Source: Acholeplasmatales bacterium (GTDB lineage: Bacteria; Bacillota_I; Bacilli_A; Acholeplasmatales; Anaeroplasmataceae). Taken from it: a stretch of DNA of 55,364 nucleotides. The stretch is from assembly GCA_017444645.1 (NCBI GenBank), contig JAFSWG010000041.1, positions 1 to 55,364 on the forward strand, written 5' to 3'. A model generated the notes under the pieces. The model was not told the origin of the DNA. It searched no databases and saw only the letters and a list, made by a program, of their open reading frames with translations. Shown here one piece after another: positions 9,128 to 17,433 of the stretch (the first letter of the stretch is position 1; the number at the start of each line of letters is the position of its first letter). The position numbers and the translations under genes were made by a program.

Positions 9128-10468
9128 CTATTTTGCATCAGAATCATCAAATCTATCGCCACATTCAGGACAGAATTTAGGTGGATTTGATGGATCTTCT
9201 GGAGTCCATCCACATTTATTACATTTAAAGAATTTCTTAGCTTCCGGCTTCTTTGTTCCACATTCAGGACAGAACTTACCTGTAGCCTTTGTACCACATT
9301 GTGGACATACCCATTCATTTGATTCTGGTTTCTTTGTTCCACATTCAGGACAGAACTTACCTGTTGCCATTGCGCCGCATTGTGGACACTTCCAAGCATT
9401 TGCGTTATTTGCTGCTTGCTGTGCTTGTTGAGCCTGTTGAGTTTGTTGCTGTTGTGCTTGTTGTTGAGCACCCATTTGATAGAATTGTTGAGCGTTCATA
9501 CCACCAGCTTGTTGAGCCATATTCATTCCAAAGAATCCCATAGCTGCACCATGAGGGTTAGCACCAGCTGCCTTCATAGCTTCTGCTTGAGCTTCAACTA
9601 ATGTAGCACCAGCCATATTTGGATTTGTTGCATAAACATTCTTTCTTTGTAATTCCTTGATTAATTGTTCATCTTCTTTTGGTAATGTAACAGAACCAAG
9701 AGCAATTGAAACAACCTCAAGACCTCTTAACTCAGCCCATTTTTCAGTTAATGCTTCATTCATTGCTTTTTCCAATTCTGGTATATGAGTCATAATTTGA
9801 TTTGGTCTCATTTCCATTTCTGATAATCTACCAAATGCTGGTTGTAATGCACTTACGAATTCAGTCTTTAATTGTGTATCTATCTTATCTCTAGTATATG
9901 CTGCAGTAACGTTACCACATACATTTTGATAGAATAATACTGGATTTGTAATCTTGTATGAGAATACACCATTACATCTAACTGATACATCGATATCTAG
10001 ACCAACCTTAGAATCTACAACTCTAAATGGAACAGGTTGTGCTGTACCAAATTTATTATCAACTAATTCTTTTAAATTGAAATAATAAACTCTTTGATCA
10101 TGTCCTGTATCTCCACCAAATTTAAAACGTCTTGCGATAGTCTTGAAAATACCATTACCAAGACCCCCTTGGAAAATTGATCCTTCAGTTGATTTATCAT
10201 ATTTGAATTCTCCTGGTTCAGCAGTAAATTCAACAATTGCCCCCTGATCAACAATCATCATACATTGACCTTCATTTACAGCTATAATAGAACCATTTGA
10301 AATAATATTATCTGAACCATTTTTATTTGATGATCTCTTAGAATTAACTCTCTTTTGTCCCTTTGCAACTAAAACATCTTTTTCTAATGAATCGCAATAA
10401 AAATATTCTAACCATTGATCTCCAAAAGTAGAGCCTGTAGCTCCAACTAAAGCTTTAATTAAACCCAT
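9128..10468 (-). CDS. SPFH/Band-7 domain protein with zinc ribbons, YdjI-like
   Basis: 446 residues. An N-terminal SPFH-like domain (about 1-300) without a clear transmembrane segment is followed by a Met/Gln/Ala-rich linker (about 300-350) and three CxxC ribbon modules (CPQCGAMATGKFCPECG, a near-duplicate, then CNKCGWTP...CPECGDRF). The layout matches B. subtilis YdjI and relatives. In B. subtilis this protein works with YdjG at the membrane and with PspA. Promoter at 10503-10531; SD AGGAGGG. The near-identical second ribbon suggests recent internal duplication. The Gln-rich linker produces a spurious overlapping frame on the same strand. Confidence 0.8.
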   Translation of the reverse strand: MGLIKALVGATGSTFGDQWLEYFYCDSLEKDVLVAKGQKRVNSKRSSNKNGSDNIISNGSIIAVNEGQCMMIVDQGAIVEFTAEPGEFKYDKSTEGSIFQGGLGNGIFKTIARRFKFGGDTGHDQRVYYFNLKELVDNKFGTAQPVPFRVVDSKVGLDIDVSVRCNGVFSYKITNPVLFYQNVCGNVTAAYTRDKIDTQLKTEFVSALQPAFGRLSEMEMRPNQIMTHIPELEKAMNEALTEKWAELRGLEVVSIALGSVTLPKEDEQLIKELQRKNVYATNPNMAGATLVEAQAEAMKAAGANPHGAAMGFFGMNMAQQAGGMNAQQFYQMGAQQQAQQQQTQQAQQAQQAANNANAWKCPQCGAMATGKFCPECGTKKPESNEWVCPQCGTKATGKFCPECGTKKPEAKKFFKCNKCGWTPEDPSNPPKFCPECGDRFDDSDAK

Positions 10469-10502
10469 CTTTAATTCCCTCCTAAGTTTAAAAACTATTT
10501 TA

Positions 10503-10531
10503 ATTATAAAATATTATTTTATAGTAGTCAA
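10503..10531 (-). promoter_or_regulatory. strong sigma-A promoter of the YdjI/YdjG operon
   Basis: Minus strand TTGACT (10531-10526), 17-base spacer, TATAAT (10508-10503). It lies just downstream of the serine acetyltransferase terminator. Confidence 0.75.
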
Positions 10532-10550
10532 CTTTTCTACGAATACTTAT

Positions 10551-10578
10551 AAAAAAACTACTCAAATTAATTGAGTAG
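10551..10578 (-). terminator. intrinsic terminator of serine acetyltransferase
   Basis: On the minus strand CTACTCAA pairs with TTGAGTAG around a 5-base loop, followed by seven Ts. Confidence 0.88.
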
Positions 10579-10586
10579 CATTTTTA

Positions 10587-11411
10587 TTATTTATGTTTTT
10601 TAATTTGACCTTTGATTGTAACAATTGTATCTTCTTCTACTGATGATGTGATATATGAGCTTGAACCAATTGTACAATTCTTTCCAATTATAGTTTCACC
10701 ACCAAAAATAGATGCACCTGAATAAATTGTTACATTATCACAAATAGTAGGATGACGCTTACTACCAAATAAATCATGACCCTTAGATAATGATAACGCA
10801 CCTAAAGTAACACCTTGGTAAATCTTTACATGAGAACCTATTTCAGTTGTTTCACCTACAACGATACCTGTACCATGGTCAATAAAGAAATATGGACCAA
10901 TTTTAGCACCTGGGTGAATATCAATTCCTGTTTTAGAATGAGCATATTCAGATAATGCACGTGGTAAGATAGGTATATTCATATCATATAAAATATGTGC
11001 TAATCTATATGTTACAATTGCTTTTAATCCTGGATAGCAAATAATTATTTCTTTTTTAGATTTTGCTGCAGGGTCACCATCAAATAAAGCTTGAATATCT
11101 GTTTCAATTAATTCTTCAAGTTCAGGTAATTTATTTAAGAATGATTCAATTGCACATTCATAATCATTACAATATTCATTTAAGGCTTGAATATCATTAA
11201 TACACTTTAATAATACTAATAAATCCTTTTTAACATCTTCTACTTTATTATCTATATATGATTCTAAATTATCAACATTATCAACATAGCCAGGAAATAT
11301 TAATGCATTACAGTCATTTAAAAATCTTTTTAAATCTGCATGCTTAATTGTATCATTTTCTACTTTTTGTTTTTTCTTTGCTGATATCCAATTATTAAAT
11401 CTTTCATCCAT
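10587..11411 (-). CDS. cysE: serine O-acetyltransferase, SrpH/EpsC-type long form
   Basis: 274 residues. An alpha-helical N-terminal region (to about 145) is followed by a left-handed beta-helix of hexapeptide repeats. Seen: IDIHPGAKIG, the catalytic-site run FIDHGTGIVVGE (His in DHGTG), YQGVTLGALS and KRHPTICDNVTIYSGA. The enzyme makes O-acetylserine from serine and acetyl-CoA, the first step of cysteine synthesis. The long N-terminal arm resembles SrpH/EpsC forms rather than the shorter Bacillus CysE. It is monocistronic, with promoter TTGAAA-N16-TATAAT and its own terminator, divergent from the fumarase operon. No cysK lies nearby. No T-box was found in its short leader. Confidence 0.85.
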   Translation of the reverse strand: MDERFNNWISAKKKQKVENDTIKHADLKRFLNDCNALIFPGYVDNVDNLESYIDNKVEDVKKDLLVLLKCINDIQALNEYCNDYECAIESFLNKLPELEELIETDIQALFDGDPAAKSKKEIIICYPGLKAIVTYRLAHILYDMNIPILPRALSEYAHSKTGIDIHPGAKIGPYFFIDHGTGIVVGETTEIGSHVKIYQGVTLGALSLSKGHDLFGSKRHPTICDNVTIYSGASIFGGETIIGKNCTIGSSSYITSSVEEDTIVTIKGQIKKHK

Positions 11412-11435
11412 AATATCTACCTCTACAACATTTAT

Positions 11436-11463
11436 ATTATATGCTATTTATAATTTTTTTCAA
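11436..11463 (-). promoter_or_regulatory. sigma-A promoter of serine acetyltransferase
   Basis: Minus strand TTGAAA (11463-11458), 16-base spacer, TATAAT (11441-11436). Confidence 0.7.
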
Positions 11464-11477
11464 ATAAGTTTTTAATT

Positions 11478-11511
11478 TATTATTTAAATTAAATAATAGA
11501 AAGTGTATAAT
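11478..11511 (+). promoter_or_regulatory. fumarase operon promoter with overlapping palindrome
   Basis: TATTATTTAA (11478-11487), one base, and its exact inverse TTAAATAATA (11489-11498) overlay the -35 hexamer TTTAAA (11483-11488). After 17 bases comes TATAAT (11506-11511). The palindrome is a candidate operator, though AT-rich DNA makes chance palindromes more likely. Confidence 0.5.
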
Positions 11512-11530
11512 TCATTATGAGGTTATAAAA

Positions 11531-12367
11531 ATGAAAACAATAGACACCAAAACAATAACAGAAAATGTTAAAAGACTTTGTATAGAAGCTGCAACATTTA
11601 TTGAAAATGATGTATTAAATAGAATAAAAAAATGTATGGAAAATGAAACTGGTTTATCTAAATCAATTATCGAACAAATAATTGAAAATGATGAGCTTGC
11701 TGCTAAAGAAAATGTTCCTATGTGTCAAGATACAGGTATTACAATTGTATTTGTTGAAATAGGAAATGATGTTCATATTAATGGTGATTTATATCAAGCT
11801 ATTAATGATGGCGTAAGTCAAGGCTATACAGAAGGTTATTTAAGAAAAAGTGTTGTTAAATCTCCTTTAAATAGAATTAATACTAAAGATAATACTCCAG
11901 CAATTATACATACTAAATATGTAGTTGGTGATACACTAAAAATTACAGTATGTCCTAAGGGCGCTGGATCTGAAAATATGAGTAAAGTTAAAATGCTAGT
12001 TCCCGCAGATGGCATTAATGGAATAAAGAAATTTGTTAAAGATACTATTTTAGAAGCTGGTGGTAGAGCTTGTCCTCCACTTGTTGTAGGAATTGGAATT
12101 GGTGGTAACCTTGAAAAGTCTGCCCTATTAGCTAAAGAAGCTCTTCTTCGTCCTATTGATGATGAATCAAGTGATCCTGACGCTAATAAATTAGAAAAAG
12201 AATTATTAAAGGAAATAAATGAATTAAATGTTGGTCCAATGGGACTTGGAGGAAAAACAACTGCTCTTGCAGTCAAAATTAATTTATATCCATGTCATAT
12301 TGCATCACTTCCTGTCGCAGTAAACATTCAATGTCATGCATCTAGACATAAGGTGGTGATACTATGA
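11531..12367 (+). CDS. class I fumarate hydratase alpha subunit
   Basis: 278 residues, the N-terminal (iron-sulfur) half of the class I fumarase/tartrate dehydratase family. Candidate [4Fe-4S] cysteines are in PMCQDTG (C65), GGRACPP and the C-terminal CHIASLP/NIQCHASR segments (C255, C268). The enzyme interconverts fumarate and malate in the cytoplasm and is oxygen-sensitive, consistent with an anaerobe. The beta subunit starts 4 bases inside this gene, and a malic enzyme follows. SD GAGG. L-tartrate dehydratase is the alternative, but the malic enzyme neighbour favours fumarase. Confidence 0.85.
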   Translation: MKTIDTKTITENVKRLCIEAATFIENDVLNRIKKCMENETGLSKSIIEQIIENDELAAKENVPMCQDTGITIVFVEIGNDVHINGDLYQAINDGVSQGYTEGYLRKSVVKSPLNRINTKDNTPAIIHTKYVVGDTLKITVCPKGAGSENMSKVKMLVPADGINGIKKFVKDTILEAGGRACPPLVVGIGIGGNLEKSALLAKEALLRPIDDESSDPDANKLEKELLKEINELNVGPMGLGGKTTALAVKINLYPCHIASLPVAVNIQCHASRHKVVIL

Positions 12368-12894
12368 TAATTAAATATCCTTTAGACAAAGATAAATTAA
12401 AAGATATTAAAGCAGGTGATGTAGTTGAATTTAGTGGTATTATTTATACTGCTAGAGATGCTGCACATATGAGAATCGAAAAAATGATTGAAAATGGTGA
12501 AAAATTACCTGTAGATTTTTCTGATTCATTTATATATTATGCAGGACCTACTCCTACAAAGCCAGGCAATGTAATTGGTTCAATCGGACCTACTACTTCT
12601 TCAAGAATGGATAAATTTGCTTATTTAATGCCAAAACTAAATGTTGTTGGTACAATTGGTAAAGGCCCAAGAGATGAAGCATGTAGCAAATATTATATTG
12701 ATAATAAAATATTATATTTTATAACTACTGGTGGATGTGGAGCATTACTTGCAAAAGCTGTTAAAGAAGCTAAAGAAATTGCATTTTTAGATTTAGGACC
12801 TGAATCTATAAAAAAATTAAGAGTAGAAAATTTTAAAATGATTTGTGCAATTGATTATCACGGAAATAACTTATTCAATAAGGAGAATAAATAA
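12364..12894 (+). CDS. class I fumarate hydratase beta subunit
   Basis: 176 residues, the C-terminal half of class I fumarase as a separate chain. Seen: GDVVEFSGIIYTARDAAH near 19-36, YYAGPTPTKPG near 58, IGSIGPTTSSRMD near 72 and TTGGCGALLA near 125, all typical of the family. It overlaps the alpha gene by four bases (ATGATAA), indicating translational coupling and equal output. SD GGTGGTG lies within the alpha coding end. The malic enzyme ATG follows by one base. Confidence 0.87.
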   Translation: MIIKYPLDKDKLKDIKAGDVVEFSGIIYTARDAAHMRIEKMIENGEKLPVDFSDSFIYYAGPTPTKPGNVIGSIGPTTSSRMDKFAYLMPKLNVVGTIGKGPRDEACSKYYIDNKILYFITTGGCGALLAKAVKEAKEIAFLDLGPESIKKLRVENFKMICAIDYHGNNLFNKENK

Positions 12895-12895
12895 T

Positions 12896-14086
12896 ATGGA
12901 TTTAAAAACTGAAGCATTAGCCCTTCATAAAGAGCATAAAGGAAAATTAGAAATTGTCTCAAAAGTTAAAATTGAAAATCAACATGATTTATCTTTAGCA
13001 TATACTCCTGGTGTAGCATATGCATGTAAAGAAATTGAAGCAAATCCTGATGAAGCATATCAATATACTTCTAAGTCTAATATGGTCGCAGTAATTACTG
13101 ATGGTTCTGCAGTACTAGGGTTAGGTAATATTGGACCTTATGGTGCAATTCCTGTAATGGAAGGTAAATCTATATTAATGAAGGAATTAGCTGGGGTTGA
13201 TTCAATTCCTATTTGTCTTGCAACACAGGATGTTGAAGAAATAATTAAAACTTGTAAATATCTAGAACCTACATTAGGAGCTATTAATCTTGAAGACATT
13301 TCTGCTCCTCGTTGTGTAACAATTGAGCGTAGATTAATTCAAGAAATGAATATTCCAGTATTCCATGATGATCAACATGGTACTTCTATTATTGTTGCTG
13401 CTGCATTCATAAATGTAGAAAGATTAACAAAGAGAAAATTATCAGATATGACTGTTGTAATGTCTGGTACTGGTGCTGCTGGTTCTATGATTGCTAAAAT
13501 GCTAAAAAGAATTGGTGTTGGTAAAATCTATGCTTATGATATAACAGGTGTTATTGATAAGAAAAAATATGATTCTTATAATTTCTTAATTAAAGAATTA
13601 TTAGATGAAGGAACATATGACACACCAATTAATCATGATGGTACACTTGCATCAATCTTAAAAGGTGCTGATGCATTTATCGGAGTATCTGCTCCTAACC
13701 TTGTTTCTAAAGAAATGGTTAAATCAATGAATGATGGTGCTATAGTTTTTGCAATGGCAAATCCTACTCCTGAAATTAGCTATACAGATGCAAAAGAAGC
13801 TGGAGCTTATATTTGTGGTTCTGGTAGATCTGATTATCCAAATCAAATTAATAATGTATTAGCATTCCCTGGTTTATTTAAAGGTGCATTATCAGTTAGA
13901 GCTTCTAAAATAAATGAAGAAATGAAGCTAGCTGCTGCTAAAGCAATTGCTTATATTATTAATGATGATGAATTAAGTCCTGATTATATTGTTCCAGGTC
14001 CATTTGATAAGAGAGTTGTTCCTGCTGTTAGTAAAGCAGTTGGTGAAGCTGCAATTAAAACTGGAGTTTCAAAATTATATAAATAA
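12896..14086 (+). CDS. malic enzyme (malate dehydrogenase, oxaloacetate-decarboxylating)
   Basis: 396 residues from the ATG at 12896, which has SD AAGGAG 10 bases before it; a longer frame from 12845 overlaps fumarase and lacks an SD. Seen: SLAYTPGVA near 30, VAVITDGSAVLGLGNIGP, FHDDQHGTS of the metal site, the nucleotide-binding run SGTGAAGSMIAKML and ANPTPEI. It decarboxylates malate to pyruvate, reducing NAD or NADP. With fumarase it forms a fumarate-malate-pyruvate route, useful in fermentation or for supplying NAD(P)H. Cofactor preference is not assigned. It is a short bacterial form without a phosphotransacetylase domain. Confidence 0.87.
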   Translation: MDLKTEALALHKEHKGKLEIVSKVKIENQHDLSLAYTPGVAYACKEIEANPDEAYQYTSKSNMVAVITDGSAVLGLGNIGPYGAIPVMEGKSILMKELAGVDSIPICLATQDVEEIIKTCKYLEPTLGAINLEDISAPRCVTIERRLIQEMNIPVFHDDQHGTSIIVAAAFINVERLTKRKLSDMTVVMSGTGAAGSMIAKMLKRIGVGKIYAYDITGVIDKKKYDSYNFLIKELLDEGTYDTPINHDGTLASILKGADAFIGVSAPNLVSKEMVKSMNDGAIVFAMANPTPEISYTDAKEAGAYICGSGRSDYPNQINNVLAFPGLFKGALSVRASKINEEMKLAAAKAIAYIINDDELSPDYIVPGPFDKRVVPAVSKAVGEAAIKTGVSKLYK

Positions 14087-14101
14087 AATCTTATAAAGAA
14101 T

Positions 14102-14134
14102 AAAGACTATCAATCACGATAGTCTTTTTCTTTT
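14102..14134 (+). terminator. terminator of the fumarase-malic enzyme operon
   Basis: AAAGACTATC, 6-base loop, GATAGTCTTT, then a T-rich run. The stem overlaps the 3' end of the convergent LOG gene. Confidence 0.82.
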
Positions 14135-14667
14135 AAGAATTGTTCAATTTCTTCTACTGTATTAATAAAATGAATGTGCTTTAATCTTTCTTTATTAGAA
14201 AAACCATTATCTACTATTTGATTTAGAAATTGCTTTATTAAATCATAATAGCCATTTAAATTAAAGAATATACATTCTTTATTAAAATCAATAAATTCAT
14301 TTAATGTAGTTAATTCCATTACATCTATTATTTCATCTAGTGTTCCCGTACCACCAGGAAATGAAATAAATACATCACCCATTTTATTCATTCTATCTTT
14401 TCTTTCTATCAAATCTTTAGTGACGATTAATTCTTCTAAATCAGGATGTTGAAAACATCTATCAATAAACATTTTTGGTTCTATACCTATAGCACTACCA
14501 CCATTTTGAATAACTGAATCAGCTAAAATTCCCATCAATCCGGATTTTGAGCCACCATATATCAGTTTAAATCCATTTTTACCAATCATGGTGCCAAGAT
14601 TCTTACATTCAATTTCAAATTCATATTTATTGCCTAAAGACGCACCAAGAAAAACTACAACATTCAT
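14110..14667 (-). CDS. LOG-family nucleoside 5'-monophosphate phosphoribohydrolase
   Basis: 185 residues from the ATG at 14667, which has SD GGAGGT. A 48-base longer frame would run back through the terminator hairpin and is rejected. Seen: the Rossmann start FLGASLG, YGGSKSGLMG near 38-47 and the hallmark PGGTGTLDE near 104. LOG proteins (called lysine decarboxylase-like in older annotation) cleave the base-ribose bond of nucleoside monophosphates. The gene sits directly behind the uL15-like membrane protein gene, but a terminator ending against its SD separates them, so its expression needs read-through or an unseen promoter. Confidence 0.83.
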   Translation of the reverse strand: MNVVVFLGASLGNKYEFEIECKNLGTMIGKNGFKLIYGGSKSGLMGILADSVIQNGGSAIGIEPKMFIDRCFQHPDLEELIVTKDLIERKDRMNKMGDVFISFPGGTGTLDEIIDVMELTTLNEFIDFNKECIFFNLNGYYDLIKQFLNQIVDNGFSNKERLKHIHFINTVEEIEQFLKEKDYRD

Positions 14668-14679
14668 TATAATACCTCC

Positions 14680-14717
14680 AAAAAAAATATGGAGTGCACT
14701 TTTCATACACTCCATAT
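14680..14717 (-). terminator. terminator abutting the SD of the LOG gene
   Basis: On the minus strand ATATGGAGTG pairs with CACTCCATAT around an 11-base loop, then about eight Ts run directly into GGAGG. There is no room for a promoter before the LOG start. Confidence 0.85.
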
Positions 14718-14723
14718 TTTTAA

Positions 14724-17258
14724 TTATTCATTATTTCTAATAATCTTGATTGCTGTACAATTTGTACACATTAACATCTTTAATGCATCTGCGTCGAAAT
14801 ATTCAGCATAGATTATTAACTTACGATCTAATGTACCTCTAGCTTTAATTCTTAATACATTACCCTTATTAACGATATGTAAAGTCTTTAATACATCGAT
14901 TGTAATTTCATCACCATCTTCGAAGTGGTTACACAATGTATCAAGATATACATTAGCCTCAACTTCTTCTTCACCTAAATCTTCACCTGGAATCATTGGG
15001 ATATAATCTTCAAGATTATCAGGCATATCATCAGGAATAGAGTGAACATTCATAGTATTATGTAAATAATCTGTACTCATACCAAGTGTAGCCATAATAG
15101 CTTCACCATTTGGAATTAATTGAGGCATATAGTTAACTGGAGTATAATTTCTCTTAGGTTTAACTAATCTATTAGCGAACATGTAATCAACTAATTCTTT
15201 GAAGTACTTTAATGCACGTTGAGAACGTACCTTCATCATTACTGGTACTTCTGCATATTGCTTCTTGTCAGAAACATTCTTTAAATGGTACTTAGGATTT
15301 TCATCAATGAATGATGGATCGATTGCTAAGAATACTTTAATTGACTTTCCACCTAAAGCAACTTTTGCAACTAAGCCCTTATAACGATATGATTCGCATC
15401 TTGCAGAATATCTACCTTTAGCACGATATAATTGAAGATAATTCTTAATTTCATTATAGTATTCCTTAGTTTCATAAGGAGCAAACATCATCTTAGAATT
15501 GAATCTTCTCTTAATCTTCTTAGGTTTACCTTCTTCATCAACGATTTGGAAGTCTTGAACGATAACTTCAGATTCCTTAGTTACTGGTAATTCTTCAACT
15601 TCTTCTTCAGGCTCACCAGCATATTCATCTACTTCGTCTTCAGCTTCTTCCTCTTCGTCTTCTACTTCATCTTCATCTTCTTCAGCTGGTTCTTCCTCAG
15701 CTGGAGTTTCTTCTTCAGCAGGAGCTTCTTCAACAGGAGCTTCTTCAACAGGAGTTTCTTCTTCAGTAGTTTCTTCTTCGTAAACAACTTCTTCAGCTGG
15801 TTGTTCTTCAGCTACCTCTTCTTCAGCCTCTTCCTCTTCATCCTTACCATATACTGATTCGTAGATCTTTTCATCTTCTTCAGTTAATGCGAATGGATCA
15901 GCAGGCTCTTCTTCTTTTTCTTCTTCAACTTCTTCTTCAGCAGGTTGTTCTTCAGCAACTTCCTCTTCAACTGGTTCTTCTTTTTCAGGAGCAGCAGAAA
16001 CAACTGCGAATACTGGATCATAATTTCTTAATCTAATGAATTGAACAACTGCAGCAACGATAAATGCTAAACCAGTAACAATTAATGCTACTAATACGAT
16101 TGCATTCTTAGTTAATACTTCAAAGCTTCCTGTAACAGCTGTAGCAATTACAGTAGTAATAACTGAAGCTGTAGCGAAGAATAATGAAATTAATACCCAG
16201 TCAACCTTTTCAACCTTAGTTGATTTGAATTTTCTGAATACAAAGATTAATGCGATAAATGCTACTAAACAAACAATTGTTAAAATTGAATAAATAGTAA
16301 CACCATTTCCACCTAAGCCGAATCTTCTAGCCCAAGGATTATCTCCAAGTGCACATGCATATGCTAAGCCAAAGAATAATACAGCTAAACCACCAACAGT
16401 TAATGCGAATGCTGGATCATAAGTTTCATATGTTTGCTTGAAATAAGTTCTAATCTTATGAGCAGGATTTTCATATCCTCTACCTTTATTATAAGATACT
16501 GCTCTAATTAATAAAATACCAGCAGCAGTTACAACCATAATCATTAAGAAAATTAATTCTTTCTTATCAACAACAGGAATTGCAACAAATGTTAAATATA
16601 CAGATGCAACAAATACTGCAGCTACTAATAAATCAAGAATTGATACTTCAGCAGTTCTATCAAGTGCAGGAACTAATAAAATAGCAACAGCACCTAATGC
16701 AATACCAAAGAATAAGAATTTATTACTTTGGAAAGAACCAAATAATTGACCGATTACTCCATTCTTTAGGAAGATTGTTCCTACAACTGCTAGAGCAACA
16801 CCAATAACTAATATTAATAATGGATTATAGCCACCAGCTAATGCGCCAAAATAATTTTTGAATGAACCATCATATGTTTGGTCATCAGCAAATTTGAATC
16901 TAAATCCTAATTCAACTGCAAATGCAACTGCAGAAGCGATATATAGGATATAACCTAAAGTATCGATTGATTTAGTTACAGCGCCCATAATTAATAACAC
17001 TATACTAGATACAAAACCAACTAATCTTAAGAAATCGATTAGTCCGACTTTTTCAGTAGTTAGCTTAGAAATTCCAACAACAGCTAATGCTGGGAAAAGA
17101 ACTAACATTGTACCTTTTAGAATACCACTTACTGTTTTACCAACAAATTGAGGGTTAACGTATCCTAAGATGCCTAAACCTACAAAAAGTGCAACAAATA
17201 GTAAGAAAGTAAATACTCCAAATGTCTTGAAATAAGTCTTAAAGAAATTCTCTTTCAT
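14724..17258 (-). CDS. 12-helix membrane protein with acidic linker and C-terminal uL15-like domain
   Basis: 844 residues. About 12 hydrophobic helices fill residues 10-415. A highly acidic Glu/Pro/Ala/Val repeat region follows (about 420-580, EEPVEEEVAEEQPAEEE type), then a basic domain (about 585-700, with ETKEYYNEIKNYL and KCESYR-like patterns). The last ~80 residues resemble the C-terminal half of ribosomal protein uL15 (NVYLDTLCNHFEDGDEIT, then VLRIKARGTL and AEYFDADALKML). The membrane part has no recognised transporter signature. Uncharacterised 'uL15-like' C-terminal proteins are known in Firmicutes; the function is unknown. SD AAGGAGATG; promoter TTGATT-N17-TAAAAT at 17294-17322; strong terminator. 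Confidence 0.7.
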   Translation of the reverse strand: MKENFFKTYFKTFGVFTFLLFVALFVGLGILGYVNPQFVGKTVSGILKGTMLVLFPALAVVGISKLTTEKVGLIDFLRLVGFVSSIVLLIMGAVTKSIDTLGYILYIASAVAFAVELGFRFKFADDQTYDGSFKNYFGALAGGYNPLLILVIGVALAVVGTIFLKNGVIGQLFGSFQSNKFLFFGIALGAVAILLVPALDRTAEVSILDLLVAAVFVASVYLTFVAIPVVDKKELIFLMIMVVTAAGILLIRAVSYNKGRGYENPAHKIRTYFKQTYETYDPAFALTVGGLAVLFFGLAYACALGDNPWARRFGLGGNGVTIYSILTIVCLVAFIALIFVFRKFKSTKVEKVDWVLISLFFATASVITTVIATAVTGSFEVLTKNAIVLVALIVTGLAFIVAAVVQFIRLRNYDPVFAVVSAAPEKEEPVEEEVAEEQPAEEEVEEEKEEEPADPFALTEEDEKIYESVYGKDEEEEAEEEVAEEQPAEEVVYEEETTEEETPVEEAPVEEAPAEEETPAEEEPAEEDEDEVEDEEEEAEDEVDEYAGEPEEEVEELPVTKESEVIVQDFQIVDEEGKPKKIKRRFNSKMMFAPYETKEYYNEIKNYLQLYRAKGRYSARCESYRYKGLVAKVALGGKSIKVFLAIDPSFIDENPKYHLKNVSDKKQYAEVPVMMKVRSQRALKYFKELVDYMFANRLVKPKRNYTPVNYMPQLIPNGEAIMATLGMSTDYLHNTMNVHSIPDDMPDNLEDYIPMIPGEDLGEEEVEANVYLDTLCNHFEDGDEITIDVLKTLHIVNKGNVLRIKARGTLDRKLIIYAEYFDADALKMLMCTNCTAIKIIRNNE

Positions 17259-17293
17259 TACAACATCTCCTTTTTACACACAATTATAATTAT

Positions 17294-17322
17294 ATTTTAA
17301 ACTTTAATTATATTGAAATCAA
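17294..17322 (-). promoter_or_regulatory. promoter of the uL15-like membrane protein gene
   Basis: Minus strand TTGATT (17322-17317), 17 bases, TAAAAT (17299-17294), followed by a leader of about 35 bases and SD AAGGAG. Confidence 0.6.
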
Positions 17323-17334
17323 GTATTATAAATT

Positions 17335-17373
17335 AAAAAAGTGCGTTTTTTTCGGCAAAAACGGCACTTTTTA
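17335..17373 (-). terminator. terminator of the LysR-RluA-PhoH operon
   Basis: A two-part stem: AAAAAGTGC with GCACTTTTTT outside and GTTTTT with AAAAAC inside. On the minus strand it ends in a run of Ts. It lies between phoH and the uL15-like protein gene. Confidence 0.8.
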
Positions 17374-17433
17374 GGGTTTTAAAATTAATTATTATAAAAA
17401 TTTTTTGTTTTTTTTAGAAAAATATGCATTTTC

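Noticed and set aside
9124-9601. Gln/Asn/His-rich frame on the minus strand, and Leu-rich plus-strand frames, at the SPFH linker
   Set aside because: Frame shadows of the Gln-rich linker and zinc ribbons of the YdjI-like gene; no ribosome site.
11412-11530. T-box or SAM riboswitch before serine acetyltransferase
   Set aside because: The leader after the predicted start is about 25 bases, too short, and has no conserved words.
15590-15990. Tandem GAAGAA-type DNA repeat in the uL15-like gene
   Set aside because: It encodes an in-frame acidic linker and shows no CRISPR-like spacing; coding low complexity explains it.
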